Source of the DNA: Bin87 sp965220055 | Lineage (GTDB): Bacteria; Chloroflexota; Dehalococcoidia; Lucifugimonadales; UBA3495 | Length of the DNA: 64,000 bases | NCBI GenBank assembly: GCA_965220055.1 | Contig: CBDCPE010000004.1 | Location: 1,178,001 to 1,242,000 of the forward strand | Reading direction: 5' to 3' | Shown here: piece by piece, positions 7,704 through 15,550 of the stretch | Numbering within the stretch: the stretch's first letter is position 1 | Layout: each line of letters begins with the position of its first letter | The notes under the pieces: model-generated | Database searches by the model: none | The model's input: the letters and a program-made list of their open reading frames with translations, nothing else | Told to the model about the DNA's origin: nothing | Made by a program: the position numbers and the translations under genes

Positions 7704-7731
7704 GCCCCGGGGTGTGAGCCCGGGGCTTTTC
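7704..7731 (+). terminator. Rho-independent terminator after selC
   Basis: Eight GC-rich pairs (GCCCCGGG with CCCGGGGC) followed by TTTTCGTT, 55 bases past the tRNA. It also lies just beyond the stop of the convergent gene at 7742. Confidence 0.8.
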
Positions 7732-7741
7732 GTTGCCTACG

Positions 7742-8419
7742 TCAGCTTGATGAGTCGGAGGGATCGGCGTCGCTGGTCGCTTCGGACATTTGGCGTTGGA
7801 GTTGTTCGCTCCAGTTCTGCAGCCAGCGGCGGAATTCGTCCAAAGCCGGCGGAGCGATGTAGATCACTTCGATGTCGCCGGGGAATTGGACCTGATGCCT
7901 TTCGTTGATGAAGAGCAGGCCCGTTTCGTCTTCGCCCAAGGTGGTGTTGATAGTGTTGGCGACGAATTCGTAACGCCGGTGATTGGCCTCGCCGAACCAC
8001 TCCTGGAGTCGAGATGCAACGGTTGGGCTCATCAACGGTTGCATCAGGCAGCGTTGCAGATCCAAGTTTTCGGCCAAGATTTCCATAGACTCCGTCGCTT
8101 CCAGGGCAGCCCCGGCATCGACCAAACCCGCGGTCAGTGCGTGACTGCCCTGGGCAGTCGCTTCCAGATAGCCGAGGCCCGCGGGGCCACCCTCAGGCAA
8201 ATTTTCGTGGTAGACGTGCATGATACTGCCCAAGGCGTTCTGCACAGCCCTGACTTGGACATCCACTTGCTCCCAATAGCGATGCAGGATCTCCGTTCCT
8301 TCCGGCGGCACGGATTCCGCGGGAGCCGCCAGATGTATCAGCGGGGCCAGCAAAAGCTTGCGCTTTCCCTGATAGTTCGCAGTAGCCGGGCGGGTAATTC
8401 TGCCGAGTTCCTCTACCAT
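7742..8419 (-). CDS. Conserved-looking hypothetical protein
   Basis: 225 aa from the ATG at 8419, preceded by GAGAAGAG. No family is recognised. It reads as a soluble, mostly helical, acidic protein: an N-terminal KRKLLLAPLIHLA segment, helices around WEQVDVQVRAVQNALGSI, an aromatic-rich middle (EWFGEANHRRYEFVANTINTTLGEDETGLLFI) and a Ser/Asp-rich C-terminus. No signal peptide or membrane segment is seen. A good promoter lies upstream, divergent from lutABC; the IS66 element has inserted between the two promoters without destroying either. Its position divergent to lutABC could hint at a shared stimulus, but nothing in the sequence shows that. Confidence 0.75.
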   Translation of the reverse strand: MVEELGRITRPATANYQGKRKLLLAPLIHLAAPAESVPPEGTEILHRYWEQVDVQVRAVQNALGSIMHVYHENLPEGGPAGLGYLEATAQGSHALTAGLVDAGAALEATESMEILAENLDLQRCLMQPLMSPTVASRLQEWFGEANHRRYEFVANTINTTLGEDETGLLFINERHQVQFPGDIEVIYIAPPALDEFRRWLQNWSEQLQRQMSEATSDADPSDSSS

Positions 8420-8455
8420 GATTTCTCTTCTCCCCGAGGCGGTAATGGCCGCAAT

Positions 8456-8484
8456 ATGATACCCATCGCGGCCGTTGAGACCAA
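8456..8484 (-). promoter_or_regulatory. Promoter of the hypothetical gene at 7742-8419
   Basis: Minus strand -35 TTGGTC (8479-8484), 17-base spacer, -10 TATCAT (8456-8461). Its -35 is 13 bases from the IS66 left end. Confidence 0.5.
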
Positions 8485-8489
8485 GACGG

Positions 8490-8497
8490 CGTTCCGG
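8490..8497. repeat. 8-bp target site duplication, left copy
   Basis: CGTTCCGG directly flanks the IS66 left end; the identical copy is at 9930-9937. Eight-base duplications are characteristic of IS66-family insertion. Confidence 0.9.
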
Positions 8498-9929
8498 GTA
8501 ACAGTTCAGAGTTGAGGGGAAGTGAGCAGTTGACGGCAGGCAGCGATGGGGTTGAGAGCTTGTGCTCACCAGGTGCCGAAGATTGAGGCCAGCGTCATCT
8601 TGGTGTCGGTGCCCTGCGCTGAGCGGGTGCCCCCGCTGACCTTGCGGCTGACCACCAAATGGCGCAGGCTGCGCTCGGCGGCATTGTTGTCCGGCGGCAC
8701 TTCCGGTTGGGCCACGAAGACGAAGAGTTCCTTGATGTGCTTCTCCATGCGTCGGCACAGTCTGGCCGGGACGGCCGACGGGTCGTCCCGGAATGGACGG
8801 CAGAGGGCCAGCAGTCGCCTTTCCAGGGTCAGTTGGGCGGTGCGGCGTGGTGGTTCTGAAGGGTGGGTAAAGGTCGTGGCCTGACGGTAGAGTTGGTGGA
8901 CGGCGTCAGCCCACTGGGCCAGTGATCTATCATCAGGGTAGAGGACACGCAGGTCGTGGATGTCCCGCAGCAGGTGAGCCCAGCAGCGTTGCTTGGGACC
9001 GTCGTAATGGTGGTAGGCGGCATAGAAGTCGCTGACCAGCACGCCAGCAAACTCCTTGCCCAGGACTTCGTCGACCACGGCCTTGCCCCGACCACGCCGC
9101 AGGAAGTACCGCTGGTCGGAGGTGCTGAAAGTCCACACGTAGCCGTTGTGTCCGTCTTCACGCCAGCCGGTCTCATCGGCGTGGACCACTGGGCTGCCGC
9201 GGACGCGCTCCAGTATGCCCACCAGTTCGGTCTGCGCTTTGCCCGCCACGGTGCGTGTGGCATTTACGATGGCGCCCAGGCTGAGGCGCAGCCCGTGCAC
9301 GGTGTCCAGGTACCATTGGATGGTGCGTAACGGCAGCCTGGCCTCCTCCCGCAGGGCTGCAATCAGGCTGATGACATTGACCCCCAGACGCTGCTTGCCC
9401 ATCACCACGCCGTCCAGTTGTGCTTTGGGAACACAGCAGCGTCGGCACTGTGGACAGGTGCGGGCCAGGTAAACGTGCTCGGTTACCTGCGCCGGAACCT
9501 GGGGCAGGTCGATGACCTCCCGAGTGCGCTGGGCCCAGCCTCCGGACAAGTGGGTCCCGCAGTCGGGACACTGCTCCACCACATGCTCCACTCGGTGGGT
9601 GGGCGTCATGCGGGATCGGGCAAAGCCGTGAAACCGGGGTTTGCGTGGCTCCTTGGGACGTGCTGGCTCCCGGTCCGCTTTGGGCTTCAGACCGGGCATC
9701 CGGCGGGAGCTTTGGGGTTTGGCTTGGCCTTCCAACTGGGCAATCCGCTTCTCCAGCCGCTCGATGATGGCTTGCTGGCGGACTATGATGCCAATCAGGA
9801 CATCCCGGTCAGCTGCCCTGAGATTGATTTCGGTATCCATCCCAGTTATATGACATAACCACCGCCCCCAAAGCCAGCCACCCGCAAACCAAGTTCGCCC
9901 AATTCACCCCACCAACTCTGAACAGTTAC
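8498..9929 (-). mobile_element. IS66-family insertion sequence (1432 bp, single-transposase type)
   Basis: Terminal inverted repeats start with GTAA as in IS66: GTAACAGTTCAGAGTTG at 8498-8514 and its complement at 9913-9929, 16 of 17 identical. Perfect 8-bp target duplications (CGTTCCGG) flank it. It carries only the large transposase and no tnpA/tnpB accessory genes, like the ISBst12-type members of the family. Insertion was in the short gap between two divergent promoters. Intact ends and duplications suggest a fairly recent insertion, but the transposase has a premature stop. Confidence 0.95.
8566..9840 (-). CDS. IS66-family transposase, truncated near the C-terminus by an in-frame TGA
   Basis: 424 aa. 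An N-terminal leucine-zipper-like coiled coil (RQQAIIERLEKRIAQLEG), a zinc-binding region (CPDCGTHL, then CPQCRRCC) and the DDE catalytic core are present: HADETGW, SDFYAAY and NNAAERSLR. The frame ends IFGTW-TGA, but the same frame continues for 20 sense codons (AQALNPIAAC... to LLTSPQL) to a second stop at 8506. The related copy at 62.9 kb has Arg at this position, so a CGA-to-TGA change is likely. Whether loss of this tail abolishes activity is not known from the sequence. Confidence 0.93.
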   Translation of the reverse strand: MDTEINLRAADRDVLIGIIVRQQAIIERLEKRIAQLEGQAKPQSSRRMPGLKPKADREPARPKEPRKPRFHGFARSRMTPTHRVEHVVEQCPDCGTHLSGGWAQRTREVIDLPQVPAQVTEHVYLARTCPQCRRCCVPKAQLDGVVMGKQRLGVNVISLIAALREEARLPLRTIQWYLDTVHGLRLSLGAIVNATRTVAGKAQTELVGILERVRGSPVVHADETGWREDGHNGYVWTFSTSDQRYFLRRGRGKAVVDEVLGKEFAGVLVSDFYAAYHHYDGPKQRCWAHLLRDIHDLRVLYPDDRSLAQWADAVHQLYRQATTFTHPSEPPRRTAQLTLERRLLALCRPFRDDPSAVPARLCRRMEKHIKELFVFVAQPEVPPDNNAAERSLRHLVVSRKVSGGTRSAQGTDTKMTLASIFGTW

Positions 9930-9937
9930 CGTTCCGG
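9930..9937. repeat. 8-bp target site duplication, right copy
   Basis: CGTTCCGG, identical to 8490-8497. Confidence 0.9.
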
Positions 9938-9944
9938 TTCTGTC

Positions 9945-9973
9945 TTGTCCCACGGGTACCACTCTGCTAACCT
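9945..9973 (+). promoter_or_regulatory. Promoter of lutABC
   Basis: -35 TTGTCC (9945-9950), spacer 17, TGC-extended -10 TAACCT (9968-9973). It starts only 8 bases beyond the IS66 right target duplication. Confidence 0.55.
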
Positions 9974-10000
9974 TGGTTCGCCGCAGAACGAGGATTTGAT

Positions 10001-10753
10001 TTGAGTCAGACCCAGCCCATCAGGGCCTCCCTTTTCGTTACGTGCATCGTCGACCAGCTCTATCCCGAGGTTGGAGTCAGCGTCGTTCGGGTGCTACGAC
10101 GCGTTGGGGTGGATGTCGATTTCCCAGAAGGGCAGACGTGCTGCGGCCAGCCCCTTTACAATTCGGGCTTCACCGCAGAGGCGCGAAAACTCGCGGAACG
10201 CACGCTGAGTATCCTCGCCGACCGGGAATATGTGGTCGTACCTTCGGGCTCGTGCGGAGCCATGATGCGCGTGTTCTACCTTGACCTGTTCGACGACGAT
10301 CCCGAACTGCGGGCCCGAGCCAAAGATCTCAGCCAGAGAGTGTACGAATTCACGGAATTCCTGGCCGATGTGGCCGGCTACGAGCCGGGAGTGGGGGACG
10401 ACCCAGTAACCGGCACCACCGTCGCGTACCACCCATCCTGCCACCTTTTGCGCGAGATGGAAGTCAAAGAGGCTCCGCAGCGATTGTTGGACGCGACACC
10501 GGGCGTGTCGCGGGTCGAACTGCCGGACGCGGAACAGTGCTGCGGGTTCGGCGGAACCTTCGCGATCAAGTATCCCCACATCTCTGAAGAGATGCTGGCC
10601 GATAAGGTCGAGGCAGCCACTACCAGCGGCGCAGATACGCTGACAGCATGCGACATGGGGTGTCTGATGCACATCGGTGGGGCGATAAGCCGTCGGAAGC
10701 TGCCGTTCCGCGTTCGCCACATTGCCCAAATTCTGGACGACGAGGCCAGTTAA
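10001..10753 (+). CDS. lutA: Lactate utilization protein A, (Fe-S)-binding
   Basis: 250 aa from a TTG start with GAGGAT upstream. Two cysteine-rich (CCG) domains are seen: GQTCCGQPLYNSG with SGSCGAMMR, and HPSCHLLRE with EQCCGFGGTFAIKYP and DMGCLMH. This is the LutA/GlcF-type pattern that binds Fe-S clusters. LutA with LutB and LutC oxidises L-lactate to pyruvate in the cytoplasm. The lutB ATG begins two bases after the lutA stop. Confidence 0.93.
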   Translation: MSQTQPIRASLFVTCIVDQLYPEVGVSVVRVLRRVGVDVDFPEGQTCCGQPLYNSGFTAEARKLAERTLSILADREYVVVPSGSCGAMMRVFYLDLFDDDPELRARAKDLSQRVYEFTEFLADVAGYEPGVGDDPVTGTTVAYHPSCHLLREMEVKEAPQRLLDATPGVSRVELPDAEQCCGFGGTFAIKYPHISEEMLADKVEAATTSGADTLTACDMGCLMHIGGAISRRKLPFRVRHIAQILDDEAS

Positions 10754-10755
10754 CC

Positions 10756-12216
10756 ATGGCGGAAGTCGTCACGCGCCAGTTCGTAGCCGCCTCGCAGGCG
10801 GCTGTCAAGGACACGCAGCTTCGCCAGGCGCTTCGCCGTGCCGGGACCGGATTTGACGGCACGCGGCGCGAGGCGATCGCCGAAGTCACGCCCGAGGTGT
10901 GGGAGGAATGGCGGGAACAGGCACGGCAGATCAAAGAACACACCATAGGGCACCTGGACTATTACCTGGAGATGCTGGAACGGAACGTGACCGCGGCCGG
11001 CGGACAGGTCCATTTCGCCGCCGATGCGCAGCAAGCCAACGCGATCGTTTTGCAAATCGCCCGCGCCAACGGGGTGCGCACAGTAACCAAAAGCAAGTCG
11101 ATGGTATCGGAGGAGCTCGGTCTTAACCACGTGCTCGAGGAGCAGGGAATCGATGTTTTCGAGACCGATCTGGGCGAATACATCATCCAGTTGGCGGACG
11201 AAACTCCCTCGCACCTAGTGGCGCCGGCCCTGCACAAAACCCGTGCGCAGGTGGCCGCCCTTTTTGAGGAGCAGCTGGGAGTCCCGTACTCTGAAGATAT
11301 CGAGGGGATGGCCCGCGTGGCTCGAGTCGTGCTGCGCCAGAAGTTCCTAGACGCGGACATGGGGATCAGCGGAGCCAATTTCCTGGTCGCGGAAACCGGC
11401 TCGCTGGTGATCATCACCAACGAGGGGAATGGTCGGCTGTGCACTTCCGCACCGCGGATCCACGTGGGCCTAGCCGGCATGGAGAAGGTGATCCCGTCTC
11501 TGCAGGACCTGACGGTGTTCCTGCGGCTGCTGCCACGCTCGGCCACCGGCCAGCGCATCACGTCGTACATGAGCATGGTCACCGGGCCGCGTCGGGCTGA
11601 TGATGAAGATGGCCCGGAGGAATTTCACCTGGTGATCGTGGACAACGGGCGGAGTCGTCTGCTGGCCGACCCTGCATTGCGCGAGTCGTTGTACTGCATC
11701 CGTTGCGGGGCGTGCCTGAACGTGTGTCCCGTGTACCAGCGGGTGGGAGGTCATGCCTACGGCTGGGTGTATCCCGGCCCGATCGGTTCGATCGTGACGC
11801 CGGCGCTGGTTGGCATTGGGCAGGCCAAGGATCTGCCAAACGCATCGACCCTATGCGGAGCGTGTCGGGACGCTTGCCCGGTACAAATTAACATCCCCCG
11901 AATGCTGCTGCACCTGCGACACAACATAGCCGAAGGTCAAGGGTCGTATCAGGACACGGCTTCAGATACGGCCGGACTGCTAGCGCGCGGCTTTGCCACC
12001 GTTATGTCTAATCCGGTATTGCTCAACTTGGGACGCAAGATCGGCAGGACGCTGCTACGGCCCGTGTCGAAAGGCGGGTTGCTGGGTCAGACGCGCATAC
12101 CGTTGGTCTCGCGCTGGACACGTTCCCGGGACTTGCCGATTCCGGCATCCCGTTCGTTCGGCGAAATCTGGCGCGACGAGCTATCAGGAACCAGATCCGA
12201 CCGAAATCGGCCGTAA
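10756..12216 (+). CDS. lutB: Lactate utilization protein B, LUD domain and 4Fe-4S ferredoxin
   Basis: 486 aa. The N-terminal two thirds is the LUD domain (NGVRTVTKSKSMVSEELGLN; GISGANFLVAETGSLVIITNEGN). Two 4Fe-4S motifs follow: CIRCGACLNVCPVYQ from about residue 314 and CGACRDACPVQINIP near 366. It is the central iron-sulfur subunit of the LutABC lactate oxidase. Two bases separate the lutA stop from this ATG; the ACCATGG context has no strong SD, which suggests coupling to lutA. Confidence 0.94.
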   Translation: MAEVVTRQFVAASQAAVKDTQLRQALRRAGTGFDGTRREAIAEVTPEVWEEWREQARQIKEHTIGHLDYYLEMLERNVTAAGGQVHFAADAQQANAIVLQIARANGVRTVTKSKSMVSEELGLNHVLEEQGIDVFETDLGEYIIQLADETPSHLVAPALHKTRAQVAALFEEQLGVPYSEDIEGMARVARVVLRQKFLDADMGISGANFLVAETGSLVIITNEGNGRLCTSAPRIHVGLAGMEKVIPSLQDLTVFLRLLPRSATGQRITSYMSMVTGPRRADDEDGPEEFHLVIVDNGRSRLLADPALRESLYCIRCGACLNVCPVYQRVGGHAYGWVYPGPIGSIVTPALVGIGQAKDLPNASTLCGACRDACPVQINIPRMLLHLRHNIAEGQGSYQDTASDTAGLLARGFATVMSNPVLLNLGRKIGRTLLRPVSKGGLLGQTRIPLVSRWTRSRDLPIPASRSFGEIWRDELSGTRSDRNRP

Positions 12217-12219
12217 TAC

Positions 12220-13002
12220 ATGGGTATCCCATTCACACGAGGAAGCTCGGACGAAAGCGGTTCGATGGGTATCCCATCGGAGCAGTTCAGGGAGACCGTG
12301 CGGGCGGCACTAGGGAGGCAGAGCGGACCGCCTCCAGAACCGTACGGCATTCTGACGCAAGAACTCCCTGCCCTGGAGACGCAAGCGGAAGCCGTGCGGG
12401 AGCGGATTGCCTGGGAAACGCCGGAGCTACTGGACCAAATAGAAGCGACGGCTGGGCTCCGGGGCTGGAACGTGCACAGGTGTGGGGGAGGGGAGGAAGT
12501 GTTGGATTATGTCGTGTCGCTGGTGCGACGGCTGGGAGCGACATCGGTTGCAAGGTCGCAACAGCCGGTATTCGACACGCTCCCGGTGGACGCTGCGATC
12601 GCGGGGGCCGGTGGGCTGTGCTGGCCCGCGGTATACGACGGGCCTTCCAGCCGGACCGACGTGCGGCAGCGGTTGGCCGAATCAGGCATGGGGATCACTG
12701 GGGCTGACTACGCGATTGCGGAAACGGGATCGGTGATTGTTTTGCCCAGGCGAGGCCTGAGCCGCCTAGTGTCGGTGGTGCCGCCAGTCCATGTAGCGAT
12801 TGTCAGGCCCGCGGATATTCTCGGCACGTTGGACGACCTGTTCACGCTGCGCCGGCTGGAGTACGTGCGGAACGGGGGCGAAATGGGCAGTTACCTGAAT
12901 TTCATCACCGGGCCCAGTCGGACCGCGGACATTGAGCAGACTATCGTGGTGGGTGTGCACGGACCCCGTGAGGTCCACATGGTGCTGCTGAACAAGGAGT
13001 AG
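12220..13002 (+). CDS. lutC: Lactate utilization protein C, LUD domain
   Basis: 260 aa from 12220, or 245 aa from an alternative ATG at 12265. The core motif MGITGADYAIAETGSVIVLP (about residue 157 onward) is the LUD signature shared with lutB. It completes the LutABC complex. The first ATG lies 3 bases after the lutB stop without an SD; both candidate starts lie in the same near-palindromic 13-mer ATGGGTATCCCAT, present twice 45 bases apart. The conserved domain begins after residue 16, so it does not settle the start. AAGGAG inside the last codons serves the next gene. Confidence 0.9.
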   Translation: MGIPFTRGSSDESGSMGIPSEQFRETVRAALGRQSGPPPEPYGILTQELPALETQAEAVRERIAWETPELLDQIEATAGLRGWNVHRCGGGEEVLDYVVSLVRRLGATSVARSQQPVFDTLPVDAAIAGAGGLCWPAVYDGPSSRTDVRQRLAESGMGITGADYAIAETGSVIVLPRRGLSRLVSVVPPVHVAIVRPADILGTLDDLFTLRRLEYVRNGGEMGSYLNFITGPSRTADIEQTIVVGVHGPREVHMVLLNKE

Positions 13003-13006
13003 GGCA

Positions 13007-13348
13007 ATGCCGATGCGAGTAGGGTTCATCCAGTTCAGGCGGCAAATGATGGAACAGCAACTGTCCGAGATACTGGACGTGCTGCCCACGTTGGGCATCG
13101 AGAAGGCGATCCTGGTTGGAGATATGGTGAGCGGCGATTACTCGCCGAGCAGCACCATTGACCTGGTGTTTGTTCACGATACCGACCGCCCGTTCGGGCG
13201 GCGCGCTGACTTCTTCTCCTACCATATAGGCTCGCAGGTCGGCATGAGAGCGCAGGTATACACGCCGTCTGAATTCGAAGAGTTGCAGGACACGCTGCCG
13301 GCACTACACCAGGCCTGCAAGCAAGGAAGGGTGATTTTTGATGCCTGA
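13007..13348 (+). CDS. Minimal nucleotidyltransferase (MNT)-like protein of an MNT/HEPN pair
   Basis: 113 aa. Residues 35-57 (ILVGDMVSGDYSPSSTIDLVFVHD) match the nucleotidyltransferase core of MNT proteins, but the usual GS is GD and the second acidic residue of the DxD is not obvious, so catalytic activity is uncertain. MNT proteins can act as AMP-transferring antitoxins to HEPN toxins. The SD AAGGAG spans the lutC stop. The following HEPN gene overlaps by 8 bases. The strong coupling to lutABC means it is probably expressed with lactate use. Confidence 0.75.
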   Translation: MPMRVGFIQFRRQMMEQQLSEILDVLPTLGIEKAILVGDMVSGDYSPSSTIDLVFVHDTDRPFGRRADFFSYHIGSQVGMRAQVYTPSEFEELQDTLPALHQACKQGRVIFDA

Positions 13349-13742
13349 TTTCGCTGCAGAAGGCGCTCGCTGGTTTCGACAGGCGGAGCAAGACCTTGAG
13401 GACGCGGGTTTCAACCGGGGAGGAGGCCGATACAACGTTGCCTGCTTCCTGAGCCAACAGGCTGCGGAGAAGGCGGTTAAGGCTTATTTGTATAAGCGCG
13501 GGGCAGAAGACGTGTGGGGAAACTCGTTGATCGACCTCTGCGAAGACGCCAAGATCTTCGAGATGTTTTTCGACACGATCAAAGCGGACGCACGGCAACT
13601 GGACAAGTACTACGACATCACGAGGTATCCAGAATATTTGCCCAGCGGGATACCGTCGGAAGCCTTCGACGACGTGGACGCGGAACGGGCAATGGAACTG
13701 GCCGGCATTGTGCTGCAGTTCGTGTCTTCGCGCGTTGCCTGA
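13341..13742 (+). CDS. HEPN-domain protein
   Basis: 133 aa, all helical. WFRQAEQDLEDAGFN, then CFLSQQAAEKAVKAYLY, then the C-terminal DKYYDITRYPEYLPS stretch are the hallmarks of small HEPN proteins partnered with MNT proteins. The RNase motif R-x4-6-H is not seen, so it may be a non-nuclease HEPN or an inactive toxin. The ATG at 13341 is preceded in frame by a TTG at 13338; the ATG overlaps the MNT gene end. Toxin-antitoxin function is inferred only from the pairing. Confidence 0.82.
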   Translation: MPDFAAEGARWFRQAEQDLEDAGFNRGGGRYNVACFLSQQAAEKAVKAYLYKRGAEDVWGNSLIDLCEDAKIFEMFFDTIKADARQLDKYYDITRYPEYLPSGIPSEAFDDVDAERAMELAGIVLQFVSSRVA

Positions 13743-13784
13743 CCTGACGGTGGGTTGACCGGCGACGAGCCGCCGTGGAGCACA

Positions 13785-14231
13785 CTAGGGGCTGAAGATA
13801 TCGGCCAGGCGTTGCTGGCGAAACGCGAAAATGCGCCTGAGGTCGCGCCGGACTAGCAGGCGGTCAGCCAACCAGCCTCCGAATATGCCGTATTCCACGT
13901 GGTCGCGAACGAGGGTACCGCCTTCGTGGGACGTGAAAGTGTGTTCGTGGAGCCATCGCCGGTAAGGTCCCCGGAGTTGCTCATCGACGAAGCGGTGCGG
14001 CGGGTCCCACACGGTGATGCGGCTGCGCCATTTCAAACTCAAACCGTGCAACCGCAGCCGGTAGTCGAGTTCGGCGCCAGCTTGCATGGTGATAGGAGCC
14101 GCAGTGACAACCTCAAAGCGCAGCCACGGCGGAGTCAGCCGTTCGAGGTTGAATGCGTCGGCGTAGAAATCGAAAACGGCGCCGGGTTGCCTGGGAAGCC
14201 AATGCTCGGTATCCAAAGTGAAATCAGGCAT
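13785..14231 (-). CDS. SRPBCC (START-like) family protein
   Basis: 148 aa. The pattern of one hydrophobic-cavity SRPBCC/polyketide-cyclase-like domain is present: HWLPRQPGAVFDFYADAFNLERLTPPWLRFEV at the start and LRRIFAFRQQRLADIF as the C-terminal helix. The middle reads ITVWDPPHRFVDEQLRGPYRRWLHEHTF, typical of the cyclase/dehydrase-like subgroup. It probably binds a lipid or other hydrophobic ligand; the ligand is unknown. The start codon overlaps the glycerate kinase stop (14231), so it is the second gene of that transcript. Confidence 0.85.
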   Translation of the reverse strand: MPDFTLDTEHWLPRQPGAVFDFYADAFNLERLTPPWLRFEVVTAAPITMQAGAELDYRLRLHGLSLKWRSRITVWDPPHRFVDEQLRGPYRRWLHEHTFTSHEGGTLVRDHVEYGIFGGWLADRLLVRRDLRRIFAFRQQRLADIFSP

Positions 14232-15376
14232 CAGCCATTGCGTCCCAAGCCGTAGAGACGGATGGCGCGTTCAGCTGCCCGTTGGAGGAGTTCGGAGCCG
14301 CGCCGCAGGCTAGAGTCCAGATCTGCCGGCTCCTCAGCGATGGGCAAAACGGCGTCGATTCCGTGGCCATAGAGGGTTTCGTAACCCGGGCCCAGACTAC
14401 CGGCCACCAAGATGGTTGGAACGCCAAACTGCCGGGCACGACGGGCGATGCCGACCGGAGCTTTGTCGAAGGCCGTTGAGCGGTCGGCCCGCCCTTCCCC
14501 AGTTATTATGAGGTCGGCTTCCCGGGCGTGGCGGTCGAAGTCGAGCACATCGCAAACCATGTCGATTCCGGAACGCAATTCGGCGCCGGCGAACGCGATC
14601 AAACCGGCACCCAAACCGCCGGCTGCCCCCGAGCCGGGCGTGTGCAGTACGTCGATACCGAGATCAGACCGGACCACACGAGCCAGATTCGCCAGGCAAC
14701 CGTCCAACTCGGAAACCATTTCGGGAGTGGCCCCCTTCTGCGGTCCGAAGATTGCGGACGCACCCGTTTCACCACATAGTGGGTTGGTTACGTCGGTCGC
14801 GCCGATGATGGTGGTTGCGGACATATCCGGATGCAGCGCGGAAGTGTCAACGTGAGCAAGGTTTGCCAACGCGGCCCCGCCGGGCGGCAACTGATCACCT
14901 CCCGCGTCCAGGAACCGTGCGCCCAAGGCGGACGCCATCCCGGCGCCGCCGTCGTTGGTGGCGCTACCGCCCAAACCCACGATGACACGTCGGTAGCCAT
15001 CTTCAAGCGCGGCGCGCATCAGCTCCCCAGTACCGCAGGTGGTGGCATGGCGCGGGTCGCGACGGTTGTCGGGGATCAAGGCCAAGCCGGAAGCCAGGGC
15101 CATTTCTATGACCGCGGTTTCGCCGTCGCCCATCACGCCCCACCGCGCATCGACCGGCTCGCCGAGTGGGCCCGTGACCGTGGCCTGATGATATGCGCCG
15201 CCCGTGGTATCTATGAGGGCCGCCAATGTCCCGTCACCGCCATCGGCCACCGGTATCAGGATGGTCTCAGCGTCTGGAGCGGCCTGCAGGATGCCGCGCT
15301 GAATGGCCAACGCGGCCTCACGTGCGCTGATGCTCTGCTTGAATGCCTGAGGGGAAATTACTATTCGTAGTGCCAT
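14231..15376 (-). CDS. glxK: Glycerate kinase (GlxK/GarK family)
   Basis: 381 aa from the ATG at 15376 (MALRIVISPQAFKQSISA). Family signatures: PVADGGDGTLAALIDTTGG, GLGGSATNDGGAGMASALGARFL, and DLIITGEGRADRSTAFDKAPVGIA. The enzyme phosphorylates D-glycerate, probably at the 2-position as in this family. TATAAT ends 6 bases before the ATG and there is no SD, suggesting a leaderless transcript. The stop codon overlaps the start of the SRPBCC gene. An upstream in-frame extension of 17 codons is not supported. Confidence 0.93.
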   Translation of the reverse strand: MALRIVISPQAFKQSISAREAALAIQRGILQAAPDAETILIPVADGGDGTLAALIDTTGGAYHQATVTGPLGEPVDARWGVMGDGETAVIEMALASGLALIPDNRRDPRHATTCGTGELMRAALEDGYRRVIVGLGGSATNDGGAGMASALGARFLDAGGDQLPPGGAALANLAHVDTSALHPDMSATTIIGATDVTNPLCGETGASAIFGPQKGATPEMVSELDGCLANLARVVRSDLGIDVLHTPGSGAAGGLGAGLIAFAGAELRSGIDMVCDVLDFDRHAREADLIITGEGRADRSTAFDKAPVGIARRARQFGVPTILVAGSLGPGYETLYGHGIDAVLPIAEEPADLDSSLRRGSELLQRAAERAIRLYGLGRNG

Positions 15377-15382
15377 AGCTGG

Positions 15383-15388
15383 ATTATA
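15383..15388 (-). promoter_or_regulatory. -10 box of glxK, probably leaderless
   Basis: TATAAT on the minus strand with six bases to the ATG. No convincing -35. Confidence 0.5.
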
Positions 15389-15474
15389 ACTTGGAGGACG
15401 GCGGCATCCCCTCACTCCAACGGTCACCTGAACAGGTCATGGGCCGGAGTATTGCGGCCGTTTCGCAAACCGAA

Positions 15475-15503
15475 TAGGCACGGGAGGAAGGTTATGTTAC
15501 CAT
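15475..15503 (+). promoter_or_regulatory. Candidate promoter of the first M20 gene
   Basis: TAGGCA (15475-15480), 17 bases, then TGT-extended -10 TACCAT (15498-15503). Confidence 0.35.
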
Positions 15504-15550
15504 TCGCGCGGTCGCCGAGAGCGGCTTCAGATTGCCCCGGAGGGCTGGGA

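Noticed and set aside
8566..8568. In-frame TGA in the IS66 transposase as a selenocysteine codon, given the tRNA-Sec nearby
   Set aside because: The related copy has Arg at the same codon, so CGA-to-TGA mutation explains it. IS66 transposases are not selenoproteins and there is no evident SECIS after the codon.
10001..10753. Glycolate oxidase GlcF or heterodisulfide reductase HdrB instead of LutA
   Set aside because: The size, the two CCG domains and the strict linkage to two LUD-domain proteins identify LutA.
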